From Candidatus Nitrotoga sp. SPKER (GTDB lineage: Bacteria > Pseudomonadota > Gammaproteobacteria > Burkholderiales > Gallionellaceae): a stretch of 64,000 bases of DNA. The translations under genes were made by a program, and so were the position numbers. Positions within the stretch are counted from its first letter, which is position 1. The number at the start of each line of letters is the position of its first letter. The DNA lies in NCBI GenBank assembly GCA_003402285.1, contig QFXG01000007.1, positions 40,255 to 104,254 of the forward strand, written 5' to 3'. Shown piece after piece: positions 39,174 through 48,530 of this stretch. A model generated the notes under the pieces. It worked only from the letters and a program-made list of their open reading frames with translations, was not told the DNA's origin and did not search any database.

Positions 39174-40595
39174 ATGAAAAATTTGCTGTACATAGTGCTC
39201 TACGCATGGTCAATATTGTGCCGCGCTGAAGGCCTGCCCGATTTGGGTGACGCCTCGCAGGAGGCTATGACACCGCAGCAGGAGCGAAAAATCGGCGAAC
39301 AGAGTATGTTTGAAATCCGCTCCGATAAAGACTACCTTGATGATGCTGAAGTCGACGATTATCTTAATCAGCTTGGGTACCAGCTGGTTTCCAACAGCAA
39401 TGAACCAGGACAGACGTTTGAATTCTTTGCTATTAACGACAACAACATCAACGCTTTCGCGCTACCCGGCGGTTTTATTGGCGTAAATACCGGGCTGATG
39501 CTCATGGCACAAAGCGAATCCGAACTCGCCTCCGTATTGGGTCACGAAATCGCCCACGTCACCCAACATCACCTGGCACGCATGGTAGCAGGCCAAAAGA
39601 TCGACTCAGTGGCCGCCATAGCTGCTCTGGCAGTGGCTATACTCGCCGCACGCAGCAATCCACAAACCTCACAGGCTGCCATTGTCGGAATGCAGGCCAG
39701 CTCCATCCAACGGCAATTGAACTTTACTCGCACTCATGAACAGGAAGCGGATCGCATCGGCCTTATCACTCTGCAAAAAGCCGGCTTCGATCCGCACGCC
39801 ATGCCCATCTTTTTCGAACGCTTACAAAAATCTACACGCCTGTTGGACAACAACATGCCATCTTATTTGCGCACCCATCCAATCACCAGCGACCGCATCG
39901 CCGATGTTGCTAACCGCGTGCAACAGACCCCCTATCGCTTGGTTGCCGACAGCCTCAACTTCCAACTGGTACGCGCCAAACTGCGGGCCATGCAAAAAAA
40001 TTCACAGGAAGCAGTAAGTTTTTTCCAAAATGCAATTGGAGAGCAAAAACATGGCAATCAAACAGCCCAGCGCTACGGCCTGGTACTGGCATTGCTGCGC
40101 ACTGGTCAAGTCGCACGCGCCACACAGGAATTCACACCTTTGCAAACATTGATCTCACAAAATCCAATGATCGCAACACTGGCTGGAAAAATCAGGCGTA
40201 AAAACAAAAACAACACGGACAACACTGAATTCTATCGTAATGCCACACAGAATTTTCCTCAACACCGAGCACTGGTCTATGACTACATCGAGTTGCTGCT
40301 GGAAGCCAATCGTTTTGAAGACGCACTCAAACTACTTAACGAACAAATTATCGCGCACCCTAATGACCTGCGTCTGTATGAGCTACAGGCACGCAATTAC
40401 GCGGCATTGGGCAAACGACAAGAAGAGCACCACGCGCTAGCTTACACTTACATTCTGCGCGGTAACTTGCTCACTGCAATTGAACAACTGGAATTAGCCA
40501 AAGGTGCGGGTACCAATTTTCACGAGTTATCGATCATTGAAAACGAGTTAAAACAGTACAAGGAAATAGCGGCAGCGCGCAGGAAAAAGAATTGA
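39174..40595 (+). CDS. BepA/YfgC-like periplasmic M48 metalloprotease with TPRs
   Basis: A periplasmic zinc metalloprotease and chaperone-like factor for outer-membrane assembly (473 aa). A signal peptide (about residues 1-21) precedes an M48 domain with the zinc motif GHEIAHVTQHHLA and third ligand in EQEADRIG. INAFALPGGFIGVNTGLM is also typical. The second half is a TPR domain (residues about 270-460). The ATG at 39174 is chosen; a TTG at 39117 would add a tail without hydrophobic start. E. coli BepA degrades stalled LptD, and the LPS exporter genes lptFG are also nearby. Confidence 0.9.
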   Translation: MKNLLYIVLYAWSILCRAEGLPDLGDASQEAMTPQQERKIGEQSMFEIRSDKDYLDDAEVDDYLNQLGYQLVSNSNEPGQTFEFFAINDNNINAFALPGGFIGVNTGLMLMAQSESELASVLGHEIAHVTQHHLARMVAGQKIDSVAAIAALAVAILAARSNPQTSQAAIVGMQASSIQRQLNFTRTHEQEADRIGLITLQKAGFDPHAMPIFFERLQKSTRLLDNNMPSYLRTHPITSDRIADVANRVQQTPYRLVADSLNFQLVRAKLRAMQKNSQEAVSFFQNAIGEQKHGNQTAQRYGLVLALLRTGQVARATQEFTPLQTLISQNPMIATLAGKIRRKNKNNTDNTEFYRNATQNFPQHRALVYDYIELLLEANRFEDALKLLNEQIIAHPNDLRLYELQARNYAALGKRQEEHHALAYTYILRGNLLTAIEQLELAKGAGTNFHELSIIENELKQYKEIAAARRKKN

Positions 40596-40777
40596 CACAC
40601 TGATTCTATTCCACATCCATTCCGCCATATTACAAACGTTTGTTGATCGAACCACATGTGTTATCTATATCTCAGACGGCCACAGGCATACAACTACTTC
40701 AATAAATTCATTTTGCATAGTGCTCAATTATTCGAACTTCAATACTATTCCCACATAAAATTTCATAGTGCCATTGT

Positions 40778-42418
40778 TTAGGGTGAATCATTCTTGTGTT
40801 GCTGTTGACTCAATGCCACGATGACGCAAGCTTTTTGCAATCCCAACTGACAGCTTTTTTCCATTTGCTGTATCGCCCCTGCCTTGTCATGTAAGTTTTT
40901 TAACACGAAGCTTTTACCATAATAGGCACTGGCATTTTTCGGATTACCAACAATCGCTTTCTCAAATTCTGCCAGTGCTTCCGGATACCGTCCTGAATTT
41001 GAGTATGCGGAAGCCAAAGCAATATTCACCTCAGGATAGCTTAAATTAATTGCCAGCGATTTTTTATAATCTGCAATAGCCGCATCCCAATTTTTAACCG
41101 CAGCCGAAGCTTGTGCGCGATTGAAATAAGTACGATGGGCACCGAGACGGTCTTCGCCATGCAGCAAGTACACCGCGTCATCCCACAAACGATATTTATC
41201 CGCAAACACCCATAATCGATTCCATGCCAAAGGCACGAGCAGTAAAACCACTAATGCACCCATCAGCATAATTTTTTTACTAGGGAGTGAACTAAACGCT
41301 AAAGGCAATAACAACATATAGCCAGGTAACCATAAATAACTGCGATACAGCACAAAAATTTCCTGAACGCGTATGCTTGAAAATTCCGCCATGAAGTAAC
41401 ACCACGGATATAACAATGCCAGACCCAACAAGGCAAACCGCCCACCACGCAACAAAAAAATCAGCGCAAAAGCACCATAAGCAACAAAGGCAACCAGACC
41501 GACCCAGCTTGTCCATTCTTTCCAAGTGAGGATAAATGGCTCGCGCATATCTATCGACATCCACGCAGGATTAGGCACAAGCATTAACAAGCAGTATTTT
41601 AAAAAAAGTCCCGCCTGTGTTAACACGCTCAGCAAATGCAACGATGAAGTTCCCTGAAGTAGCGCTTGCTCCCCAAACAATGCCGCCGCATCCTTCTCAT
41701 AAGGCACTCCAAACAAGCCCTTTATACGCAGCACAACCAACAGCCCAAGCAATGCAAATCCTAACCAAGTGACAAGCAAGGCGCGGGACGACAGTTTATT
41801 TTGTGCATGAATCGCGAACGTTAACGGTAGCAATATGGCGGGAGCCATCAGGCTATGTTCCTTACTGAACAGTGCCAGAAAATATGCCAGGACTGCTAGC
41901 CCCATATAACGTTTATCACCCTCCAGCAAGCCACGTAGGTAGGCCAATTGCATTACCAATGTGAATAATGTCGCCATCAGGATACTGCGCTGTATCAAAT
42001 AACCTACGCCATATACCGCTAGAGGGTGGCATGCGAATACCAGCGCCCCCAACCACGCCCCCCAATTCACGATATTTTCTTTGCTCGCATCAGTGATAAA
42101 TAACTTGATCCACATCCGCAATACCAGCAATAGCAGCAACACATTCACACCATGCAGCAATAAATTCTGTATGCGGAAAACAGGTGGGGCGTCACCGAAA
42201 AACACCCAGGTAACACCAAACGATGTATAGGGGAACCAACGTAAATCTAAACGAAACAATGTATTGGCATAGTGACTTATCGCGGCATCAAAAAATGGAA
42301 CGTCATCGAATATCAAAGTGTTATTCAAAAATGGGACATACACCACAATAACCAGCACCACCAAAATTAGTGCTTTTATTCGGTCAAGCGGATAAACAAA
42401 ATTAGAATAAAAATTCAT
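40778..42418 (-). CDS. GT-C-like polytopic protein with C-terminal TPRs, possible pilin glycosyltransferase
   Basis: A 546-aa inner-membrane protein with about 10-12 spans and three TPR units at the C-terminus (about residues 430-530, for example AIADYKKSLAINLSYPEVNI). An acidic pair in the first periplasmic loop (NTLIFDDVPFFD) and YLIQRSILMATLFTLVMQLAYLRG recall the TMTC/GT-C protein glycosyltransferase-like family. It lies downstream of pilA on the same strand, behind a strong terminator, which suggests a role in pilin modification. This is inference from context; the activity is unproven. Confidence 0.6.
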   Translation of the reverse strand: MNFYSNFVYPLDRIKALILVVLVIVVYVPFLNNTLIFDDVPFFDAAISHYANTLFRLDLRWFPYTSFGVTWVFFGDAPPVFRIQNLLLHGVNVLLLLLVLRMWIKLFITDASKENIVNWGAWLGALVFACHPLAVYGVGYLIQRSILMATLFTLVMQLAYLRGLLEGDKRYMGLAVLAYFLALFSKEHSLMAPAILLPLTFAIHAQNKLSSRALLVTWLGFALLGLLVVLRIKGLFGVPYEKDAAALFGEQALLQGTSSLHLLSVLTQAGLFLKYCLLMLVPNPAWMSIDMREPFILTWKEWTSWVGLVAFVAYGAFALIFLLRGGRFALLGLALLYPWCYFMAEFSSIRVQEIFVLYRSYLWLPGYMLLLPLAFSSLPSKKIMLMGALVVLLLVPLAWNRLWVFADKYRLWDDAVYLLHGEDRLGAHRTYFNRAQASAAVKNWDAAIADYKKSLAINLSYPEVNIALASAYSNSGRYPEALAEFEKAIVGNPKNASAYYGKSFVLKNLHDKAGAIQQMEKSCQLGLQKACVIVALSQQQHKNDSP

Positions 42419-42450
42419 TGTTCACACCATATGGCATTAGCTGCTTACAC

Positions 42451-42487
42451 AAAAAACCCGCGATCCATTACAGATCGCGGGTTTTTT
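42451..42487 (-). terminator. Strong intrinsic terminator between pilA and the GT-C gene
   Basis: A perfect 15-bp stem (AAAAAACCCGCGATC, 7-base loop, GATCGCGGGTTTTTT) with A and T tracts on either side, so it works in both directions. It lies 61 bases after the pilA stop and should end the abundant pilin transcript, leaving the downstream gene to read-through or its own promoter. Confidence 0.88.
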
Positions 42488-42547
42488 GAAGCTTATCAAT
42501 TCTACAATATAAAATATTGAATCAGAGAATAGATTTTTTATCCCATG

Positions 42548-43000
42548 TTAAATCCATTTGGAGAGAATGTTATTCAAAACGGTGTCACTGGTAACACTTG
42601 GAGTTATCGTCCAAGTTATAGCCGAGGCTCCCATATTTGGGAGCCAAGTGATGGTCGCACCATTGAGTGAAGCCTTGATGCAACCATTACAGAGAGTAGC
42701 TACAATCGCGCCAGAGGTAGCCGTCACAGTAATACCTGTAACCTCTGTGGTTGCAGTTGGAGCAGCGCTCATCCCCAAAGTAGTCCAGTCATTACCAGTT
42801 AACCCCGCAGCAGAACCATTTTCTTGCATATACGTGGCAACAGCAAGCTTAATTGGATCCACAGCGGACGCGACCTTTGCAAGCTTAGCCTTCACTACAT
42901 AGTCCTGATAGGCAGGGATCGCTACAGCCGCGAGAATACCGATAATTGCGACTACGATCATCAATTCGATCAGAGTAAAACCTTTTTGCATTTTTTTCAT
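42548..43000 (-). CDS. pilA: Type IV pilin (PilA-like major pilin candidate)
   Basis: A 150-aa prepilin. The leader MKKMQKG is cut before Phe, and [20 protein letters not shown] is the conserved N-terminal helix with Glu5. The globular domain ends [13 protein letters not shown]. The ATG at 43000 follows GAGGAG by 8 bases; the open frame extends further upstream but without a ribosome site. The only two cysteines form a CNGC pair mid-domain, unlike the usual C-terminal disulfide loop. It lies between a GspE/PilB-type ATPase gene and a likely pilin-modifying protein gene. Confidence 0.9.
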   Translation of the reverse strand: MKKMQKGFTLIELMIVVAIIGILAAVAIPAYQDYVVKAKLAKVASAVDPIKLAVATYMQENGSAAGLTGNDWTTLGMSAAPTATTEVTGITVTATSGAIVATLCNGCIKASLNGATITWLPNMGASAITWTITPSVTSDTVLNNILSKWI

Positions 43001-43399
43001 TATTGATACTCCTCTAGGGGTTAAAAATTTGGTACACAGAGTGTGTGGTTTGTTATAAGCAGGATTCATGCCATAGCATCCTCTCCCACAACCCTCACCG
43101 TCTAGAACGGGGGCGCATAACCAATCAGAGAGACTTTGAAATTTCATATTGAAGAAAGAAGCCGATTTACGTCAGGAAAGTGACGGTTTTTGTCACTCTG
43201 ATTTTCATTTAAAGCACAATGCAAAAAGATCATGTAATCCCCTATCAGCCAAGTGGGGTTACGATAATTTTATCCAGTCAGCGCAAAAGATAATGATCTG
43301 GGAATTTGCTTCTTCTGAGGAAAGATAGAAAAAAGTAAATCCATTCATCCTTCGACAAGTTCAGGGTGAACGGATTGATTTATTTTGCGTATGCCAAGA
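43001..43399. other. Promoter region upstream of pilA
   Basis: About 400 bases. It contains the GAGGAG ribosome site, an inverted repeat AGTGAC-N7-GTCACT at 43179-43197 and the hairpin repeat listed separately. I searched for a sigma54 pattern (GG-N10-GC) and saw none that fits; the promoter is not placed. Confidence 0.5.
43338..43376. repeat. Hairpin copy of a dispersed repeat, likely terminator of the ATPase gene
   Basis: Near-perfect 13-bp arms (AATCCATTCATCC and GGGTGAACGGATT, one mismatch, one G-T pair) flank a 13-base loop TTCGACAAGTTCA. It begins 24 bases after the stop of the GspE-type gene on the - strand and is followed there by TACTTTTTTC, so it can terminate that transcript. The TTCGACAAG-centred sequence is a type I recall as dispersed in betaproteobacterial genomes. 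Confidence 0.6.
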
Positions 43400-45829
43400 C
43401 TATTTCATACAGACGAGACGCACCTGATGCATATCAGTGATGCCGGATAAAACCTTTTCAATACCATCTTGCTTCAAAGTCCGCATGCCATCATTAAGTG
43501 CATTAGCAAACATTTCCGCAACGCGAGCACGTTCCTGGATATTCTTTTTTATGAGGTCGGTGCCCACCATCAATTCATGCAAACCCACCCGTCCCCGATA
43601 ACCCGTGCCGGAGCAATATTCACAGCCAACCGGTTCATATAACGTAAATTTCCCCGTTTCATCCGCAAACAATCTGACCCATTCGGCGTACAGTGCCTTA
43701 TACGCCGCATTAGTATCCTGTTTCCAGGGAGCGCAGTTCATAAGCTCTGTTGCATACTCAGCAAGCAATGATTTGAGCTCATCTTGGGTGGCAGTATGAG
43801 GTTTTTTGCATTTCTTGCACAAACGTTTAGCCAAACGCTGCGCCAGAACACCTAACAGCGCATCAGAAAAATTAAATGGATCCATGCCCATATCCAGCAG
43901 CCGCACGACGGATTCCGGCGCACTGTTGGTATGCAGGGTAGCAAACACCAAATGGCCGGTAAGAGAGGCCTCTATGCCGATGGAAACGGTTTCCTTGTCG
44001 CGCATTTCACCTACCATAATCACGTCCGGGTCTGCGCGCAAAAAAGCCCTCATAATAGTGGCAAAATCCATACCGGCCTTCTTGTTGATTTGCACCTGAC
44101 GCAGGCCCTTTTGTGTAATTTCTACCGGATCTTCGGCCGTCCATATTTTGGTCTCAGGCTTATTAATGTGGCCAAGCACGGAATGCAAGGTAGTAGTTTT
44201 ACCGGACCCAGTTGGGCCGCATACAAAAAACAAGCCATAAGGTTTGCTGATTACCGTTTTCAGAGTTTCAAGGTTTCGTGCCGACAAACCTAATTCATTA
44301 AGTTTTATCGGCTCGCCGGCAGCCAAAATACGCATCACGATGTCTTCCATCCCACCCTGAGAGGGAATGGTAGCAACACGCAATTCAATATCCAGAGGCG
44401 CATATTTATTGAACTTGATCTTACCGTCCTGCGGTTTACGTTTCTCTGAAATATCAAGGTCACACATGATTTTGATACGCGTAACCAGCGCACTACGGAA
44501 AGATGAGGGGACTTCGATATAAGGTAGTAGCGACCCATCCTTGCGCAAACGAATCACGGTCTTGCCCTTGCCCGGTGCGGGTTCGACATGAATGTCGGAA
44601 GCCCCCATTTTGTGAGCATCCATGATGATCTTATTTACCAGCTTGACGAGTTCATTGTCTGCCGCTTCACTAACGTCCTCCTGGTTAATTTCCTCATTTT
44701 CTTCCTCATCTCCCCCCATGGCTGTAAGCATCTCATCCATCGAGGTACCGTCCATTTCGAAGCTACCGAACATGCCACTGGCACCCCCTCCACCAAAAAA
44801 TAGATTAAGGGTTGCATTAAATTCACGTTGCGAACAAACCCGGTAAACCAGCCTATTCCTGGGAAAAACGTTGTTTACTACGCGTGAAGTTTGGATCCAT
44901 TCTGGGTCAGTGGTAAGGATTACCAAGCCTTCCTTAATCTCATCTATGGGCACCCATTGGCTACTTTCTACATATTCCCGTTTCAGGTTTTTGAGTAATT
45001 CGGACGGTTTGATGCGATCAGAGTTGAAGGGTTCGTAGGGCACGCCGAAGAAAAGCCCAAGTGCTTTACCAAGAGCGGCCGGTTTAACCCGAAATTCGTC
45101 GAGCAGCTCATCTTCGATATCAGTATTTTTGCGTCGCGCTGTAGATACGGCCAGATCCAATTCATCAGCAGATAGCACCGCGTCATAAACCAAATAATCA
45201 TACTTGGTTTTAGCAACAGGTTGCTGTTGGCTCTGCCGTAGCGCCACTGCCAAGTTCTGTGCTAACTCCAATATCCCATCTACGATCATTCTCGAAAAAG
45301 GTTGATCAGCCTTGTTATTAAGAACCTGGATGACACCTTCCAAATCCTTGGTATCTGGATCGAGTATAGGCACCACAAGCGCTTGCTTGGTACGATAGCC
45401 AGTACGTTTATCCACATCTTGCAGAAAACGTAAATTAACACTATGCGAAGCTAGCTCTTTTTCATCGTACACATCCGTGATGTTAAGTATTTTTTTTTGT
45501 AGTGCCACATATCCAACAAGGCTCTGCTCCGTAACGCGTAATTTAAGATCTTTGAATGAGTTAGCGCCAGTCTTTATTTTTGAAATCAGCGTGGCTTTAT
45601 CTTTATCCAGTGAATAAATAGTGAGACGGTCAGCATTGAATACCGTACATATCTCCTTGCTCACTCCCAGCATAATTTCATCGAAATTGTATGCAGTATT
45701 GATCTTGCTTATAACGTGATCATGAATATTGCTTATGATTTGATTAAGATTTTTCGTGAACACCAATTGCGCCTCAATCTGGGTAGCATTGGCTCGGCGT
45801 TCTTGCTGTATTGTTGGTGCATTATTCAT
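43400..45829 (-). CDS. GspE/PilB-family ATPase with N-terminal GAF domain
   Basis: An 809-aa cytosolic secretion or pilus ATPase. Residues about 45-190 form a GAF sensor domain (YNFDEIMLGVSKEICTVFNA, SLVGYVALQKKI, ALVVPILDP). A GspE N-terminal domain follows (about 230-350), then a Gly/acidic linker. The ATPase core has Walker A GPTGSGKTTT (538-547), Walker B DPDVIMVGEMRD, the GASDIHVEP Asp/His boxes and a four-cysteine zinc site (CKKC and CEYC). The ATG at 45829 is preceded by GGGAG. The GAF fusion suggests that a small ligand or redox cue tunes the motor. It may drive pilus assembly with the nearby pilin. Confidence 0.85.
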   Translation of the reverse strand: MNNAPTIQQERRANATQIEAQLVFTKNLNQIISNIHDHVISKINTAYNFDEIMLGVSKEICTVFNADRLTIYSLDKDKATLISKIKTGANSFKDLKLRVTEQSLVGYVALQKKILNITDVYDEKELASHSVNLRFLQDVDKRTGYRTKQALVVPILDPDTKDLEGVIQVLNNKADQPFSRMIVDGILELAQNLAVALRQSQQQPVAKTKYDYLVYDAVLSADELDLAVSTARRKNTDIEDELLDEFRVKPAALGKALGLFFGVPYEPFNSDRIKPSELLKNLKREYVESSQWVPIDEIKEGLVILTTDPEWIQTSRVVNNVFPRNRLVYRVCSQREFNATLNLFFGGGGASGMFGSFEMDGTSMDEMLTAMGGDEEENEEINQEDVSEAADNELVKLVNKIIMDAHKMGASDIHVEPAPGKGKTVIRLRKDGSLLPYIEVPSSFRSALVTRIKIMCDLDISEKRKPQDGKIKFNKYAPLDIELRVATIPSQGGMEDIVMRILAAGEPIKLNELGLSARNLETLKTVISKPYGLFFVCGPTGSGKTTTLHSVLGHINKPETKIWTAEDPVEITQKGLRQVQINKKAGMDFATIMRAFLRADPDVIMVGEMRDKETVSIGIEASLTGHLVFATLHTNSAPESVVRLLDMGMDPFNFSDALLGVLAQRLAKRLCKKCKKPHTATQDELKSLLAEYATELMNCAPWKQDTNAAYKALYAEWVRLFADETGKFTLYEPVGCEYCSGTGYRGRVGLHELMVGTDLIKKNIQERARVAEMFANALNDGMRTLKQDGIEKVLSGITDMHQVRLVCMK

Positions 45830-46337
45830 CCACTTCTCCCTGATCACTTCAAGTGTGGCTTGCCGTATGGTGAGACTGCATCACTTTAGTTGCTTGCTAC
45901 CAAGATAACGGCATTCAACGAAAGTTTTCCATGCAATTTTGAAACACAGACGATTCATGCCACCCATATTTAAAGTGCCATGTCATTATTTACATCCCAC
46001 AAAAAAGTATTGCCTAACAAAAAACACGATATTCCGGATAGAAAACTGTGGGGCTTGATTTACTGTTTCTGCAGAAATAGAAGTTGAACACTTGACTATT
46101 CTGCAACATCAAATGTAAAACCATACAGGCATTAGCTAATTTTCTGTACGGTCCAACATTAGGTGAAATAAATCGCTCATTCTTCGATGTGCTCAGGATC
46201 AACAGATTTTTAGATGACTTTTATGGTTCGGCTACGAATCCCATAGCGCCATAAGTACCGGGTCAGCGGCGTCAATTCTTTTTTGAATTGAAGACGGCGG
46301 TTTCAATCTACTGCACAAAGCTCACTCACACAAACCC
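45830..46337. other. Intergenic region between FHA and ATPase genes
   Basis: About 500 bases with no credible gene. It holds a 6-bp inverted repeat CAATTC-T6-GAATTG (46273-46290) and a diverged second copy of the TTCGA-centred repeat at 46174-46207. Confidence 0.45.
46174..46207. repeat. Diverged second copy of the dispersed repeat
   Basis: The sequence CGCTCATTCTTCGATGTGCTCAGGATCAACAGATT resembles the copy at 43341-43376, sharing TCAT, CTTCGA, TCAGG, AAC and GATT at matching spacing. The arms no longer pair well, so it is probably an old member. Confidence 0.4.
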
Positions 46338-47132
46338 TCAAGTTTTGAGATAGAACTCCATTTTGGTTCCCGCCAACTCAATAATATCGTGCTCATTAAG
46401 CTGGCACGGTTGATCGTCCAACGGCTTACCGTTAAGGTGGGGGTAGCTTGCCCCTTCCACATAGGTGATGAAATAACCACGTGGACGACGTGTAAATACG
46501 ACAACCTGCAAGCCAGTTTTCCCTACAGTAGTCAGATTCTTCACTAGCTCAAGTTCTTTTCCCGCATTAGGTCCAGTCAATATCTGTATGACACCCGTTG
46601 CCTGCTGCAAATCAGGCGCTTTCTGGGTGGGAGTTACAAGTGCCGGCTGAGATGATGCAACAGTCTCTACCTGTCGCAATTCAGGTACTTTCTCTACAGG
46701 CATTAATGGCAGTGAATCTTTAGGCTTTAATTTCCCTGTCATTTCATGCGGATCAGCTTTCACCGGAGCGGCAGATGCAATATGGGAAGACGCACGAAAT
46801 ACCATTGTTTTTTCAAAATCTGCCGCAGTAGATTGGCTTTTCTGATCATTCACATACTTGAGTTTATATTTACCAATTTCAATTACGTCATTACTTTGCA
46901 AAAAGTGTTTCTTAATTGCCGCGCCATTTACCAAGGTTCCATTGGTGCTATCCAAATCTTCCAAAAAAGAATCATTCAATATGGTCACTACCGCAGCATG
47001 CTCACCACTAACAGCAAGATTATCGATAACAATATCATTGTGCGGTTTGCGCCCTATCGTCATGCGCTCCTTGTCCATACCATATTCCTGCAATACTCCA
47101 CCATCCATACTTAGTATCAGTTTTGCTGCCAT
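46338..47132 (-). CDS. Two-FHA-domain phosphothreonine reader
   Basis: A 264-aa cytosolic protein. The N-terminal FHA domain (about residues 5-95) has every binding residue: GRK, SGEH and the loop DLDSTNGTLVNG. It should bind phosphothreonine. A Pro/Ala-rich linker of 80 residues, including EKTMVF, which may itself be a phosphosite, leads to a second FHA-like domain (about 180-262) lacking the GR and SxxH residues but keeping the HLNGKPLDD and NEHDIIELAG elements. The ATG at 47132 is chosen, after GGGG. The PP2C gene lies 16 bp upstream on the same strand. Confidence 0.85.
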   Translation of the reverse strand: MAAKLILSMDGGVLQEYGMDKERMTIGRKPHNDIVIDNLAVSGEHAAVVTILNDSFLEDLDSTNGTLVNGAAIKKHFLQSNDVIEIGKYKLKYVNDQKSQSTAADFEKTMVFRASSHIASAAPVKADPHEMTGKLKPKDSLPLMPVEKVPELRQVETVASSQPALVTPTQKAPDLQQATGVIQILTGPNAGKELELVKNLTTVGKTGLQVVVFTRRPRGYFITYVEGASYPHLNGKPLDDQPCQLNEHDIIELAGTKMEFYLKT

Positions 47133-47148
47133 ATCATCAATCCCCGTA

Positions 47149-47973
47149 TTAATTCTTGAACCAGGACAGTATTTTTGCGAGCCAGCCACGCTGCACGGCA
47201 AACTCACCGTTAATTTTAATAAGTATTACAGACACATTATCCCGCCCACCATTATCGTTTGCCATTTCAATCAACTGGTTCGCCACTAGCTTTAAATTAG
47301 CTCGCAACATATGCAGCGTGGCTCGAATTTCATGGTCTTCGACCATATCGTTCAAACCGTCCGAACATATTAAATAAATATCGCCCACTTGCACGGCATG
47401 AACGTGAATCTCTGCCTCAACAACCGGATCAACACCAACCGCGCGCGTAATCAAATTTTTGTTCTTGGATAGTCGTGCATCTTTTGGACTTAGCAGACCT
47501 CTGTCGACTTGCTCCTGTAGCAGTGAATGATCACGAGTGATAGGCTCAAATATTTCACCACGCAGCCGGTACATCCGCGAATCGCCAACGTGAGCAACTG
47601 CTAAACGATTATCGTAAAACAGCCCGGCTACTACCGTGGTACCCATTCCAGCATATTGCGGCTGGCTTTGCGAGGAATGGTAGATAGAAGCATTGGCTTT
47701 TCGTATTTTTTCGCGTAGCAGTCCCACGCCAAAATCTTCACCGCCTTCATCCCTATCTTCAGGATGCATGCTTTCCAAGCTATGCTTTATTTCGGTCGTT
47801 ATCAGCGAAACTGTAATGCCGCTAGCAATTTCACCCGCATTGTGCCCACCCATACCATCTGCCAGCACCACTAACCCACACGACACGTCATAAGCCACGC
47901 TATCTTCGTTGTGCGAACGCGCAACACCGGGGTGGGTTTGACTAACAATTTCTAGCGCCTGTTGAATATCCAT
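47149..47973 (-). CDS. PP2C-family (Stp1-like) Ser/Thr phosphatase
   Basis: A 274-aa cytosolic metal-dependent phosphatase of the bacterial Stp1 type. All metal-binding motifs are present: VARSHNEDSV, VVLADGMGGHNAGE, GMGTTVVAG, VGDSRMYRLR, LICSDGLNDMV and GGRDNVSVILI. It should reverse Hanks-type kinase phosphorylation. It is co-directional with the FHA gene (16 bp) and divergent from the cyclase-kinase gene 557 bp away, so kinase, phosphatase and reader are encoded together. Confidence 0.93.
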   Translation of the reverse strand: MDIQQALEIVSQTHPGVARSHNEDSVAYDVSCGLVVLADGMGGHNAGEIASGITVSLITTEIKHSLESMHPEDRDEGGEDFGVGLLREKIRKANASIYHSSQSQPQYAGMGTTVVAGLFYDNRLAVAHVGDSRMYRLRGEIFEPITRDHSLLQEQVDRGLLSPKDARLSKNKNLITRAVGVDPVVEAEIHVHAVQVGDIYLICSDGLNDMVEDHEIRATLHMLRANLKLVANQLIEMANDNGGRDNVSVILIKINGEFAVQRGWLAKILSWFKN

Positions 47974-48530
47974 ATTTAAGCGTCTCTATAACATTCAAAA
48001 CTCTAAGTTTTCTAGATTATCAACTTCTTAAAGTAGCATTTTTTATGCGTAGCATTTTTTACAACACTCGCCTACCAGTGGTGAATCGGAATATTAACGA
48101 ATCTCTAATAGAGAATAAACGTAGCAATATGTTACTGCACACCTAACAAATAAAATAGAAAAAATTTATGTGAAATCAAAATTGAGTAATCAACTTTGCA
48201 TCCCTCGCAAAAAATTTCACTTATCTGTCAGATGGTTTAAGACGAACGGATCTTTAAGCTGACTATTTTTTGTTGTTCATCTTATGTTTACCCAAGGTTG
48301 TTCACTACAAATCACGATAGCGCCTAAAAAACACAAAACCAAGCTAAAGTTTTCCAAAAGTCATCCGCTATTTTAAATAGCAGCGGCTAGTTGTGCCTTA
48401 CGTGCATAAAGCGAATCGAAGTGGCATTACCCTAAATCATCTAAGCATTAAAAATGCAAGCCATGAATCCAGTTATCAAAAATTTTGATTTTTTCTCAAT
48501 CCACAGAATTTTATATTTTGGTGTGGACAA
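47974..48530. other. Divergent promoter region between PP2C and cyclase-kinase genes
   Basis: The 557-base gap should hold promoters for both operons. The one notable element is a 16-bp-period tandem repeat, GTAGCATTTTTTA twice, at 48033-48061, about 60 bases from the PP2C start. A TATATT at 48512-48517 is a possible -10 box, with TTGATT too far upstream (21 bases) to be sure. Confidence 0.4.

Noticed and set aside
43001..43147. N-terminal extension of the pilin frame
   Set aside because: Prepilins start just before the cleavage site and the GAGGAG site fits the ATG at 43000.
43001..43399. Sigma54 promoter for pilA
   Set aside because: No GG-N10-GC pair with the expected flanks was found on the minus strand.
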